From positions 69,841,719 to 69,905,718 of the forward strand of contig OY755046.1 of the NCBI GenBank assembly GCA_963576565.1: a stretch of 64,000 nucleotides of DNA, in the 5' to 3' direction. The notes beneath the pieces were generated by a model. It saw nothing but the letters and a program-made list of their open reading frames with translations. It did no database searches and was not told the DNA's origin. Of this stretch, positions 57,501 through 64,000 are shown one piece after another (within the stretch, counting starts at the first letter, position 1; the number at the start of each line of letters is the position of its first letter). The position numbers and the translations under genes are program-made. Source of the stretch: Aspidapion aeneum. Its lineage: Eukaryota > Arthropoda > Insecta > Coleoptera > Brentidae.

Positions 57501-60055
57501 TTAATATATATTTATTAACAATTTCCGGTGCTTAAGTTTTGTCGATTTTAACTATTTCAGCGATCTTTCGCTGTGATAGATGTTCCTTCTCCGAAACGGT
57601 AACAACATCCATTTTTTCACGAAAATTAAGAAGTTTTTTACTAGGCTCCATTTCAAAACGATCTATTACTACTTAACTGAACAATAAAAATAAAACACAG
57701 CAGTCCCGCCAATAAAATATGTTGTAAATATGACAGAACTATATCCCCGACTGCAGAGTGCCTTGTTGCCAACATACTACATAATATTTTTGCCCATGTC
57801 GTGCAGTCCCAGTGCCGTTGTCAGAGGTTCGCGTCCGATTAAGGGAGGTTTCAAAATTTTTTAATTAAAAAAAATCTTCCGTGTCCGGTTATTAGAGTGT
57901 CCGGTTATAGGAGTGAATTTTGCATGTAAAGAAATTGGCAAAAGCTTGGTTCCAACAAATTTGTCCGCCTAAAGGGCGTGTCCGACTAAAGGGAATGTCG
58001 GCCTAAAGGGAGTGTCCGCCTAAAGGGAGTGTCCGCCTATAGGGAGTGTCCGCCTAAAGGGAGTGTCCGCTTAGTAGAGTTGTCCGCAAGGAGAGGTTTT
58101 ACCGTATAAGTTTTCAGGTTTTTAAAGCTACTGCGATATACATGTATTTTAAAAAGAGTTGTAGAGATACAACATCCCTCTCTTAAGTCTTTCGTTACCA
58201 GGAATTCTTTTGAAAGTCGATTTCCAATTTTAATTTTAGATTTTGCCCGATTGTATGGTTCTTTTTATCGCTTTTATATATCTATGATTGATATTAGTTT
58301 GCTCTAACACTGTTTTCAAAACGAGGCACTCCTTTTGAGAGGAATCTACCCTGGGCTTTTGGCAATACAACTCTGAAACAACCTTTTTTTTTAATTTTAG
58401 GAAATGTCTAAAAAAAACAATCGACGAGCTGGGATCCTAAAGTGCCTCGTTTTATAAACACAAGCTGTTAAAATTTTATAAAAAAAAATCTTTTTTTTTT
58501 AAATATTTGCAAACCATTCTAGATATTTATCAGCAACTTTTTTGGTTTATACCGTCCGCAAGGGACCTGGATATTTTTTGATAAAATAAATGGTACGCCA
58601 CTGCTTTTTAGTAAAATAGGAATTATTTTTATAATCGTTGTGTATTTTGTAACAAATGTTATCTCTTGATTTTTTTTGTAAACCACACGATTTTCGTTTA
58701 AAAAAATAAAAACCACATACATGCATGGCGAGATCGCCAAAATTTCAATTTACGAGTAATTTTCGATAGTGAAAAAGGACGGCACTGGTATAAATTTAAA
58801 AAAATTGCTGCCGATGGGAAAATGCACATTGATACATAGAATACCTTACCCCAAATTTCAGACAAATATCTACAGTAGTTTAGCAGATATTAAAAGAATA
58901 TACAGGAAACCTCCTATAAGCGGACACTCACGGTTTCGGCGCGATTTTGTCCGCTTATTGGAGGTGTCCGCTTATGAGACGAAACAACAAAATTTTAATA
59001 TATATTTATTAACAATTTCCGGGCTTGAGTTTTTCCGATATTAAATTTTTCAGCGATCTTTCGCTCTGATAGATGTTCCTTCTCCGAAACTTCCATTTTT
59101 TCACGAAAACTAAGAAGTTTTTTATTAGGCGCCATTTTAAAACGATCTATTACTACGCAACTGAACAATAAAAATAAAACACAGCAGTCCCGCTAATAAA
59201 ATATGTTGTAAATGTGACAGAACTATTTAGTCTCCGCATGAAAACGGAAAGAGATACGTCCCCGACTGCAGAGTGCCTTGTTGCCAACATACTACATAAT
59301 ATTTATGCCCATGTCGTGCAGTCCCAGTCCCCTTGTCAGAGGTTCGCGTCCGATTAAGGGAGGTTTCAAAAATTTTTAACCAAAAAAAATTTTCCGTGTC
59401 CGGTTATTAGAGTGTCCGGTTATACTAGTGAATTTTACATGTAAAGAAATTGGCAAAAGCTTGGTTTCAACAAATTTGTCCGCCTAAAGGGAGTGTCCGC
59501 CTAAAGGGAGTGTCCGCCTAAAGGGAGTGTCCGCCTAAAGGAAGTGTCCGCCTATAGGGAGTGTCCGCCTAAAAAAGAGTGTCCGCCTAAAAAGAGTGTC
59601 CGCCTATAGGGAGTGTCCGCCTAAAGGGAGTGTCCGCCTAAAGAGAGTGTCCGCCTAAAGGGAGTGTCCGCCTATAGGGAGTGTCCGCCTAAAGGGAGTG
59701 TCCGCTTAATAGAGTTGTCCGCAAGGAGAGGTTTTACCGTATATATTTTTAATTTTAGGAAATGTCTCAAAAAACAATCGACGAGCTGGGATCAAAGTTT
59801 GCGCGTGTCCGGGCCGCAGGCTCAAGTTCCAGCAAAGTGAAAGGTCTGACTTTGGTCACTCGAGAGCAATACGTCACCAAAATTTCGGACACCCTGTATG
59901 CGAACTATAGCAAGTGTCAGGAAAATGGTACAACAGATCTCGAGCTGCCACATTTAGATAAAAAAGATATGGAAGATCTTTCAGTCGACCTGGAGTATGA
60001 AATATTTAGCGGAAATACCACTATGACGATGTATAGGATGAGTTCTGGAAAATTG
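35629..60055 (+). CDS. RECQL5: RECQL5 DNA helicase (10 exons visible, 3' end outside window)
   Basis: Exons 35629-35728, 35832-36121, 41660-41833, 45481-45704, 47364-47543, 49380-49466, 49555-49710, 53270-53479, 55618-55753 and 59759-60055 give 1854 bp, 618 codons, with all phases consistent. RecQ5 is an ATP-dependent 3'-5' helicase that suppresses recombination, disrupts RAD51 filaments and binds RNA polymerase II. Seen: motif 0 ([13 protein letters not shown]), Walker A MPTGSGKS (residues 42-49), DEAH (148-151), SALTATA-type motif III ([10 protein letters not shown]), [43 protein letters not shown] (motif VI), the zinc-binding [16 protein letters not shown] block, and a conserved post-RecQ segment resembling the KIX-like Pol II-binding region. 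An in-frame TGA at 35623 fixes the start. No RQC or HRDC domain, as expected for RecQ5. The last exon ends at a donor, so the gene continues. Confidence 0.95.
35832..36121 (+). CDS. RECQL5: RECQL5 exon 2 (Walker A)
   Basis: Acceptor ttttttag; AGA codon across the junction, then [32 protein letters not shown] and [10 protein letters not shown] (helicase motifs I, Ia, Ib). Ends TTTAAG|gtagga, phase 0. Confidence 0.94.
36122..36362. other. Start of RECQL5 intron 2
   Basis: Read-through from exon 2, then an AGAATAGAATAG short tandem (36266-36282). No gene seen. Confidence 0.4.
36363..38893. mobile_element. Large hairpin element (about 2.5 kb) in RECQL5 intron 2
   Basis: Left end CCGGGTGTTTCCTAATTGAA and right end AATTAGGAAACACCCTG, each next to TA. 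Arms include ATTGACATTCAATTAGG and CATATGTTC/ GAACATATG inverted blocks. A second inverted-repeat element lies inside at 37516-37946. The 98-codon frame at 37253-37546 ([10 protein letters not shown]) is unrecognised. Confidence 0.68.
37516..37946. mobile_element. Nested hairpin MITE
   Basis: Left CAGGGTCCGGCTGAATGATC and right inverse (GATCATTATGCCGGATCCTG), CTCCCACA/TGTGGGAG inside. About 430 bp, GC-richer centre. Flanks TA and TT. Confidence 0.65.
38978..39228. mobile_element. Inverted-repeat element (about 250 bp)
   Basis: Left ATAGTCTGCTGTGCAAAGC and right GCTTTGCACGGCAGTAGTCT are inverted. No coding capacity. Confidence 0.55.
39229..40192. other. RECQL5 intron 2, unassigned stretch
   Basis: AT-rich. 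Direct similarity of two blocks (CAGTCTGCCAAAACTCAGCT near 39546 and CAGTCTGCCAAATTTCAGCT near 39688) suggests an old duplication. No exon seen. Confidence 0.35.
40193..40497. mobile_element. TTAA-type hairpin MITE (305 bp)
   Basis: Ends GGCCGCTTGACATGGCGCAT and GCGGCC inverse; TTAA at 40189-40192 and 40498-40501. Longer relative of the 110-bp element at 33351. Inner GCATGCAAAC repeats. piggyBac-like target site. Confidence 0.82.
40500..41659. other. RECQL5 intron 2, right part
   Basis: A tandem pair of about 56 bp (GACATACCATGCTCCT) at 40505-40600. GC-richer stretch 40855-41000 of unknown nature. 41214-41480 is a decayed arm related to the hairpin at 7238. Then AT-rich to the exon 3 acceptor. 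Confidence 0.4.
41660..41833 (+). CDS. RECQL5: RECQL5 exon 3 (DEAH box)
   Basis: Acceptor taatttcag. Encodes [30 protein letters not shown] and [10 protein letters not shown]: motif II, the RecQ aromatic-rich loop and motif III. 174 bp, phase 0 on both sides. The intron before it (36122-41659) is the longest of the first half and is TE-filled. Confidence 0.94.
42029..44462 (-). mobile_element. RTE-like element B, copy 1 (interrupted by hairpin element)
   Basis: Minus-strand RT fragment in two parts. 44192-44462 encodes [20 protein letters not shown] and [20 protein letters not shown]. 42029-42477 encodes [58 protein letters not shown] and GRRKRGRP. The hairpin at 42482-44187 splits it at ...SPCNEY/LGVTF. 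A related copy is at 55834-56600. Intact FADD, but frameshifted and truncated. Confidence 0.8.
42482..44187. mobile_element. Palindromic hairpin element with minisatellite arms, GTAC flanks
   Basis: Ends AGGGTGGGCCAAATTTGATG and the inverse, with GTAC at 42478-42481 and 44188-44191. Arms: inverted outer blocks (42482-42880 / 43780-44187). Next come minisatellites of AAAATAGCGATGTAAC-type units (42885-43165) and their inverse (43540-43770). The core (43190-43440) has inverted CCGAACCGAACC blocks. Resembles foldback elements in design. Confidence 0.82.
44463..44958. repeat. Dispersed repeat, inverse of 27217-27560, plus unassigned sequence
   Basis: 44690-44955 shares GTATGTATGTGTTTGTATTC, AGAGAGGACGACATG and AATTAGTGCAC with the copy in NDUFAF7 intron 3. 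GC-rich core near 44860-44900. No gene. Confidence 0.4.
44959..45311. mobile_element. hAT-like MITE (353 bp)
   Basis: Termini TAGTGATGTGCAA and TTTGCACACCACTA; 8-bp duplication ATTTGGCA at 44951-44958 and 45312-45319. Internal GAGTATT/ATATTCGA-rich, non-coding. An 8-bp target duplication and TAGTG(G/A)TGTGCAA ends fit hAT-derived MITEs. Confidence 0.78.
45481..45704 (+). CDS. RECQL5: RECQL5 exon 4
   Basis: Acceptor tttttttag. Encodes [11 protein letters not shown] through [15 protein letters not shown] and [11 protein letters not shown] to GIIYCRTR (motif IV). Ends ACAAG|gtgaat, phase 2. A Tigger-like element starts 14 bp after the exon end. Confidence 0.93.
46104..47155 (+). mobile_element. 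RTE-like element A, copy 4 (5'-truncated, long TA tail)
   Basis: Encodes [20 protein letters not shown], then [20 protein letters not shown], and a 178-codon frame to [20 protein letters not shown]. One frameshift near 46427. Its 3' end GTGAAACCGATAAATATA expands into a (TA)n tract broken by two ACTAAACGGTTTATA units (47002-47155). Confidence 0.82.
47002..47155. repeat. (TA)n microsatellite at retroelement tail
   Basis: About 150 bp of TA repeats with two interspersed AAACTAAACGGTTTATA blocks; directly follows the retroelement 3' end. Confidence 0.85.
47364..47543 (+). CDS. RECQL5: RECQL5 exon 5
   Basis: Acceptor tgttttag; encodes [32 protein letters not shown] and [14 protein letters not shown] (motif V). 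Ends GTGAG|gttcgt, a weak but GT donor, phase 2. Confidence 0.93.
47544..48341. other. RECQL5 intron 5, left part
   Basis: No exon recognised. GTCACA / AAAAGTGTCAC motifs recur (47600, 47765, 48128) and again near 49310, suggesting an element split by the AGCTCACAC insertion, but ends are not defined. Confidence 0.35.
48342..49118. mobile_element. AGCTCACAC-end element (copy 2) with TCTG microsatellite and 115-bp tandem
   Basis: Starts TTAGCTCACACATATAG and ends near AGTGTGAGCTTAGGG. Contains about 30 TCTG units (48478-48602) and three tandem units of about 115 bp at 48731-49060 (GGGTGGGGGT, GAAAATATGGCGTGTGTG, ATATCAAACGAAAGG). The long VCLS/TDRQ frames across the microsatellite are not genes. 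Confidence 0.7.
48478..48602. repeat. (TCTG)n microsatellite
   Basis: About 30 tetranucleotide repeats with two TATG variants. Confidence 0.92.
49380..49466 (+). CDS. RECQL5: RECQL5 exon 6 (arginine-finger motif VI)
   Basis: An 87-bp exon. Acceptor tttttttag; encodes [28 protein letters not shown], helicase motif VI. Ends TCTTG|gtaaca, phase 2. Confidence 0.93.
49555..49710 (+). CDS. RECQL5: RECQL5 exon 7
   Basis: Acceptor ttattttag; encodes [20 protein letters not shown], then [20 protein letters not shown] and FCENPS. 156 bp; ends CCCTC|gtaagt, phase 2. It is the helical linker into the zinc-binding domain. Confidence 0.92.
49741..50774. mobile_element. Inverted-repeat element with GTGCGGAAAAGT motifs
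   Basis: Left ACCTAACTAGTGCGG and right CCGCACTAGTTAGGT; the arms are rich in TTTTCCGCAC/GTGCGTAAAA blocks. Related motifs recur at 52380-52560. Begins 30 bp after RECQL5 exon 7. Non-coding. Confidence 0.65.
50930..51529 (-). mobile_element. 610-bp MITE family, copy 3
   Basis: Inverse orientation: CAGGGCTATCAAAATGG to GTTGGCCTTG. Flanks ATTTACT / ATTTACC, a 7-bp duplication with one change. Confidence 0.85.
51563..52173 (+). mobile_element. 610-bp MITE family, copy 4
   Basis: CAAGGCCAACAC to TTGATAGCCCTG; perfect duplication GCTTGAT (51556-51562, 52174-52180). Only 33 bp from copy 3, in inverse orientation. Confidence 0.88.
52690..53060 (-). mobile_element. RTE-like C-terminal RT fragment
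   Basis: Minus strand encodes [20 protein letters not shown] and RSRERPQM, the degenerate family tail (IAKLKWxWAGH, RGRPxxRW). Stops and frameshifts present. ATTTATTTATT-rich on its left. Confidence 0.6.
53270..53479 (+). CDS. RECQL5: RECQL5 exon 8 (zinc-binding domain)
   Basis: Acceptor tttttaag before GTGTTGTAGACATGC. Encodes [19 protein letters not shown] and [11 protein letters not shown], the cysteine cluster of the RecQ zinc domain, then [11 protein letters not shown] (family motif LYExGRKG). Ends GAGGA|gtaagt, phase 2. A hairpin-type terminus (GAACACCCTGTAT) lies just upstream, within the pyrimidine tract. Confidence 0.9.
53540..54610 (+). mobile_element. Non-LTR retroelement fragment (RT C-terminal part, TCTA tail)
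   Basis: Encodes [12 protein letters not shown], then [67 protein letters not shown] and [17 protein letters not shown], in two main frames. This is the RT-to-C-terminal region of a jockey/CR1-type element; the exact clade is unclear. Ends TGAATAAAAATATCTGTC with (TCTA)n at 54588-54608. Confidence 0.75.
54617..55255. repeat. Imperfect palindrome (640 bp) in RECQL5 intron 8
   Basis: Left AGGCCTTTTTGGGTATTTAG, TTTTTGGCTATCTTGAA and CGAGGGGTATACTTTA are inverted on the right half. Probably an old hairpin element. Confidence 0.65.
55370..55603 (-). mobile_element. 5'-truncated jockey-like insertion at RECQL5 exon 9 acceptor
   Basis: Same 3' end as the element at 31198 (TTTGTCAAACACACTGTG onward to AGCTCAAACGGCTTCACTC), A-rich tail on the left. 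Flanked by the 15-bp duplication TTACTTATTTTTAGT at 55355-55369 and 55604-55618, which includes the splice acceptor and first base of exon 9. Confidence 0.9.
55618..55753 (+). CDS. RECQL5: RECQL5 exon 9
   Basis: Acceptor tatttttag at 55617, itself part of a 15-bp duplication made by a retroelement insertion. Encodes [20 protein letters not shown], then [20 protein letters not shown], matching the family segment EAHKREWNLFYQKQMQLRK. Ends CCACAG|gtaatg, phase 0. Confidence 0.9.
55834..56600 (-). mobile_element. RTE-like element B, copy 2
   Basis: Minus strand encodes [54 protein letters not shown] and [18 protein letters not shown]. Active site reads FADE rather than FADD; frameshifts present. 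Holds the unoccupied site (GTATACATACTC) of the hairpin inserted at 42482. Confidence 0.8.
56904..56940 (+). pseudogene. RECQL5: Decoy copy 1 of RECQL5 exon 10 start
   Basis: Acceptor TTTTAATTTTAG then about 36 bp nearly identical to exon 10 (GAAATGTCT, ACAATCGACGAGCTGGGATC), with C to A and one extra A that shift the frame. Splicing here would reach a stop at the TAA of CTCGTTTTATAA within 20 codons. Enclosed by inverted AAAACGAGGCA / TGCCTCGTTTT. Confidence 0.8.
57411..58104. mobile_element. Tigger-like element 3
   Basis: Termini CAGGAAACCTCCTC and GAGAGGTTTTACCG next to TA. Contains TAAGCGGACACTCACGG and an 18-bp minisatellite (GAGTGTCCGCCTAAAGGG) at 57965-58075. Degraded HTH coding at about 57560-57660 on the minus strand. 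Confidence 0.7.
58401..58437 (+). pseudogene. RECQL5: Decoy copy 2 of RECQL5 exon 10 start
   Basis: Same as decoy 1, 1497 bp downstream, with the same extra A; then the sequence diverges into AAGTGCCTCGTTTTATAA. The true exon is 1358 bp further on. Confidence 0.8.
58903..59739 (-). mobile_element. Tigger-like element 4 with pogo HTH relic and minisatellite
   Basis: Termini as in element 3, TA flanks. The minus strand at 59030-59140 encodes [12 protein letters not shown] and [20 protein letters not shown], a recognisable pogo/CENP-B type helix-turn-helix. The 18-bp TGTCCGCCTAAAGGGAG minisatellite at about 59479-59705 has some 13 units. It ends 19 bp before the RECQL5 exon 10 acceptor. Confidence 0.8.
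59759..60055 (+). CDS. RECQL5: RECQL5 exon 10 (post-helicase KIX-like region)
   Basis: Acceptor aattttag; encodes [20 protein letters not shown], then [16 protein letters not shown] and [18 protein letters not shown] up to MSSGKL. It aligns with the human RECQL5 stretch LTVKAREHCLRLLEEAL and AVELEHEAF, near the Pol II-interacting KIX-like domain. Ends AAATTG|gtaagt, phase 0, so further exons lie beyond the window. The acceptor and first ~36 bp are duplicated twice upstream. Confidence 0.92.
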
Positions 60056-60108
60056 GTAAGTTTCTAATAGATATACCTCTCCTCTGATATCGCAACACCA
60101 TAGTGAAT

Positions 60109-60718
60109 CAAGGCCAACACAAAAATAGAGGCCACGACCCTGAAAAAATCAGCTGTTCTCCCGGGGCTGAATTTTACATTGGGTCTTATGGGAGGTCAGA
60201 CGTTTTTTTATGGTATTTTTAAAATGGCACTACAGATTTCCGCAAAATTTCAGTGAAATATTCTCAGACACCATCCCGATATTCCACCAAAGGTTTGTAA
60301 GGAAGCAACATGATTAAAAGGTTAAAATCTTCAAGATTTAGCATTCCTTATTTTGAATTCAAATTACCCGCCATGTACCACATGCCAACTGTTATATTTG
60401 ACATGTATTTGACTTTGTCATCTGTGATTATCACATTTGCTTCTGCTTTAAATTTAATTTTTGTGTGAGCTAATGAAGCGTCTATGAAAAATTAAGGATT
60501 ACTATACATTAAAAAAAATTGTTCTGCCAGAATAAAGTAAAAACAATCTCAAAAATGACTTTATTTTAAAAAAAATCAAATATTCATGAACCGTCATTCC
60601 AACTTCAATTTTTTAAAGACAATCAGCTGTGTCGTAACGTGACCATCAAAAAAAAATCAGCCCCGGATGTGACGTCAAGAAAGTGGAGGATCGTGGCCCG
60701 TCCGTTTTGATAGCCCTG
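60109..60718 (+). mobile_element. 610-bp MITE family, copy 5
   Basis: Full copy with perfect duplication AGTGAAT (60102-60108, 60719-60725), 54 bp after RECQL5 exon 10. Confidence 0.9.
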
Positions 60719-60729
60719 AGTGAATAAAT

Positions 60730-61985
60730 AATAATTTATTTTTCTACATAGTCCCCTTGTAAGGTAATACATTTGGCCCAACAATGTTCAACTGATTTGA
60801 TGCCATCACTGAAGTCTGAAGCCCTGGTCTGATCAAGGCCAACACAAAAATAGAGGCCACGACCCTGAAAAAATCAGCTGTTCTCCCGGGGCTGAATTTT
60901 ACATTGGGTCTTATGGGAGGTCAGACGTTTTTTTATGATATTTTCAAAATGGCACTACAGATTTCCGCAAAATTTCAGTGAAATATTCTTAGACACCATC
61001 CTGATATTCCACCAAAGGTTTGTAAGGAAGCAACATGATTAAAAGGTTAAAATCTTCAAGATTTAGCATTCCTTATTTTGAATTCAAATTACCCGCCATG
61101 TACCACATGCCAACTGTTATATTTGACATATATTTGACTTTGTCATATGTGATTGTCACATTCGCTTCTGCTTTAACCTAAATTTTGTGTGAGCTAATGA
61201 AGCGGCTATGAAGAATTAGGACGTCCATTTTGATAACCCTGGTCTGATTTATCCAACTCGTCAAAATATACGTTTGTATCTGCAATGACTTCTAAATCTG
61301 AGGAAAAATGTTTTCCAGCAAGAAACTTTTTTAGGTTTGGAAACTAATAAAAGTCTGACGGGGCTAGGTCTGTCGAATAAGGTTTAACAGTTCAAAGCCA
61401 AGCTAATGGATTTTAGCCATTACAAGAGCGGACTTGTGGCAAGGTGCATTGTCCTGATGAAACAAAATTTTCTTTTTTTCCAAACCAGCGCGTTTTTCGC
61501 TTATATTCTGCTTGAACTGGTCCAGTAAGTCGCTGTAGTACTCTGAATTTATTGTTCTTCCTTTTTCGAGATAATCTATGAAGAGTTTCCCTTTAGCATC
61601 CCATGACCTTTCCAGCAGACGGTACTGCCTTTGCCTTCTTTGGAACTGGTTCGTCCTTTGCTGTCCATTGTTTGGACTGTTGCTTAGTTTGAGGGGTATA
61701 ATAATGAACACATGTTTCATCAACCGTAATAAATCTACTCAAAAAGTCCCCTGAATCACGTCTAAACAGTGCCAAATCCTCCTCTGAAATGGTTAGACCC
61801 AGAACCTTTTGATCTGGCGTGAGCAAACGCGGCACCCATCGGGCGGATAGCTTTCTCATATCTAAAACTTCACATAATATATGGTGAACTAGCTCTTTTG
61901 ATATGCCCACAGCCTCAGCTACCTCTACCAGTCTTAATCTAGTCCAGTCTTTCTTTAGAAGTTGCATTGTATACAGTTAAATATT
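60730..61985 (-). mobile_element. mariner transposase remnant
   Basis: Minus strand encodes VEVAEAVGISKELVHHILCE and KLSARWVPRLLTPDQK, FITVDETCVHYYTP (first catalytic D, DETC in place of the usual DETW), LFHQDNAPCHKSAL (second D), then STDLAPSDFY (third D of the D,D34D triad), AGKHFSSDLEVIADTN and VEHCWAKCITLQGDYVEK with a stop. The N-terminal helix-turn-helix is missing. There is a frameshift at about 61600, further stops, and the MITE at 60834-61241 splits it. Dead element. Confidence 0.85.
60834..61241 (+). mobile_element. 610-bp MITE family, copy 6 (internally deleted, inside mariner)
   Basis: Starts CAAGGCCAACAC, loses the segment after AAGAATTAGG, ends ACGTCCATTTTGATAACCCTG. Duplication GTCTGAT (60827-60833, 61242-61248). 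It interrupts the mariner coding region. Confidence 0.9.
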
Positions 61986-63920
61986 TAATAAGTTAGACAT
62001 AACTTTTAAAGTATCCGACTTGAAATAAAAATAAATGTGTTTGTAGAAATCCTCAAATCAAACAAAAATTTTGATCATTCATTTTGTTAACCCAGTAAAT
62101 AATACTCAAGGTGATCAAAAATATTTTTGATTAGTATTAACTTAAAACTTAATTTTTCAAGTTGAATTAATTTAAATTGGGGGGAGGGGGCATCCCCCGT
62201 CTCGCCCTCTCAAAAGTGATCTTTAACAGTATTTTTCTAATTATTTGCAAACTTTTAAGTTAGTTAAAAACAACTAAGTAATAGTTATTGAGGCTGACCA
62301 AAATATATAACACGCCTTTTATAGGCATTTAAATTAATGGAAAAATATTTTTTTAATTATTTTTTTTTTAATTTTGTTGTCGTACATGTCTGGTTTTTAC
62401 ACGCATTTTTAAAGCTGAAGAAATTTACTTTCCAATGATTCAGTCCCCCCTCAAGGCAGCGGTAGATCTGGCATAGACGCACCAAAAATGGTCAAATTTG
62501 GTCAGGGCTATCAAAATGGACGGGCCACGATCCTACACTTTGTTGACGTCACATCCGGGAGTGATTTTTTTTTGATGGTCACGTTACGACACAGCTGATT
62601 GTCTTTAAAATATTGAAGTTGGAATGACGGTTCATGGATATTTGATTTTTTTTTAAATAAAGCCGTTTTTGAGATTGTTTTTACTTTATTCTGGCAGAAC
62701 AATTTTTTTCAAATGTATAGTAAGCCCTAATTTTTCATAGCCGCTTCATTAGCTCACACAAAAATTAAGTTTAAAGCAGAAGCGAATGTGACAATCACAT
62801 ATGACAAAGTCAAATACATGTCAAATATAACAGTTGGCATGTGGTACATGGCGGGTAATTTGAATTCAAAATAAGGAATGCTAAATCTTGAAGATTTTAA
62901 CCTTTTAATAATGTTGCTTCCTTACAAACCTTTGGTGGAATATCGGGATGGTGTCTGAGAATATTTCACTGAAATTTTGCGGAAATCTGTAGTGCCATTT
63001 TGAAAATATCATAAAAAAACGTCTGACCTCCCATAAGACCCAATGTAAAATTCAGCCCTGGGAGAACAGCTGATTTTTTCAGGGTCGTGGCCTCTATTTT
63101 TGTGTTGGCCTTGATTTGGTATACACTTGAATCTTCATTTAAGACAACCATGTTGAAACAGTGCTAATACACACACTGCGCTCAATGAGAGAAGCAACAC
63201 ACTTGGTATGAATATACAGTATACTTCCCCGAAAATATAATGAGGGGGAACCATGCGCCCACTCTTGGTGGGGGAGTGGTTCTTCCTAAATGTTTTTTTC
63301 GACATTTTTTATTACTTGGTATATCAAATTTGACCATTTTTGGGGCGTCTATGCAGGATCAACTGATGCGTTGAGAGGGGAGTGTACTTAGTTGGAAACG
63401 AAATTGCTTCCGCTTTAAAAATAAGTTTTATAACCAGACATGTGGGACAGTAAAATTTAAGAAAATAAAAAAAAAAGTTTTTTCTACTCCTCTCATTTAT
63501 TTAAATGCCTATAAAAAGTACGCCACTGATGTAAGGGGGGCGTGTTATACAGGGAGGAAATTTCATCAGCCTCAATAACTGTTACTTAGTTCTTTTTTGC
63601 CAAGTTAAACGTTTGCAAATAAGTGGGAAAATACTGAGATAAGAGAGCACATTTGAGGGGGGCGAGAGGGGGATGCCCTCCACCATCACTCTAAAGAAGG
63701 TTAACTAGAAAAAGAAAGTTTTAAGTTATTACTAACCAAAAATTTTTTTTTTCATTCTCATTATTTACTGTGTTACAAACATGAATGTTCAACAATTTTG
63801 TTTGATTTAAGGATTTCTACAAACACATTTATTTTTATTTCAAGGCAGCTATTTAAAAAATATATGTATAGCGTAATAAGTATTTAACTATATACAATGG
63901 ACTTTTAACCAAAAATATTT
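61986..63920. repeat. Large imperfect palindrome carrying a MITE
   Basis: Left arm (TTTGTAGAAATCCTCAAATC, GGGGGCATCCCCCGTCTC, CTGACCAAAATATATAACAC) is inverted at about 63290-63850 (GGGATGCCCTCC, GATTTCTACAAACAC). The MITE 62503-63113 lies in it. Termini not defined; non-coding. Confidence 0.6.
62503..63113 (-). mobile_element. 610-bp MITE family, copy 7
   Basis: Inverse orientation, perfect duplication ATTTGGT (62496-62502, 63114-63120). Confidence 0.9.
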
Positions 63921-64000
63921 TTTTAAAGAAAAAAATTGTGTTAAAGAAAGATAAAAATACCACAAACTCACTCTCACTTTTATTTACTGAGTTACAAAAA

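Larger units (their letters stand above)
56613..59758 (+). repeat. RECQL5: 1.5-kb tandem duplication in RECQL5 intron 9 including exon 10 start
   Basis: Unit 1 is 56613-58107 and unit 2 is 58108-59758, both starting AAGTTTTCAGGTTTTTAAAG. Each has AACGAGGCACTCCT, a decoy exon start, a PCR-like identical middle (CAAACCATTCTAGATATTTA) and a Tigger-like element. Confidence 0.85.

Overview
The window is AT-rich animal nuclear DNA with short exons, GT-AG introns and an extreme load of transposable elements. The TE set is RTE-like and jockey-like non-LTR elements, mariner, pogo/Tigger-like elements and many hairpin MITEs. This points to an insect, and I would guess a repeat-rich beetle of the chrysomelid type. 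The phylum-level call is firm; the family-level guess is weak. I saw no rRNA, tRNA, CRISPR, bacterial or viral genes.

Three protein-coding genes can be rebuilt from exons whose splice phases fit exactly. (1) 1-12448, plus strand: the 3' part of an RNF8-like RING E3 ubiquitin ligase. A long low-complexity exon is followed by a RING exon, a coiled-coil/RGG exon and an acidic exon. After these come three alternative terminal exons, each coding a CCHC zinc knuckle and its own stop. (2) 19942-33782, minus strand: complete NDUFAF7, the mitochondrial complex I assembly methyltransferase, with 7 exons and 452 codons. (3) 35629-60055, plus strand: RECQL5 DNA helicase, with 10 exons and 618 codons visible; the 3' end lies beyond the window. 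Genes 1 and 2 converge. Genes 2 and 3 diverge from a 1.85 kb interval that is mostly one imperfect palindrome.

The most striking feature is downstream of NDUFAF7 (15040-19941). There are 13 full tandem copies and one broken copy of a 354-bp unit. Each unit carries the last ~50 codons of NDUFAF7, its stop and a poly(A)-signal region, fused to a transposon end. The transposon end supplies a pyrimidine tract and an AG in the correct phase to splice to exon 6. Twelve of the 13 full copies keep the reading frame, and part of the array is a three-unit higher-order repeat.

The introns are nearly all TE. A hairpin superfamily with CAGGGTG-like ends sits at TA, mostly inside GTAC, with at least nine copies. 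A 610-bp MITE family has seven copies, six with perfect 7-bp target duplications; one copy is nested in another. Other groups are RTE-like fragments with TA tails, Tigger-like elements carrying an 18-bp minisatellite, a hAT-like MITE, TTAA MITEs and a decayed mariner. Several insertions touch splice sites. A jockey-like insertion duplicated the 3' splice site of RECQL5 exon 9, and the acceptor plus the start of exon 10 is present three times.
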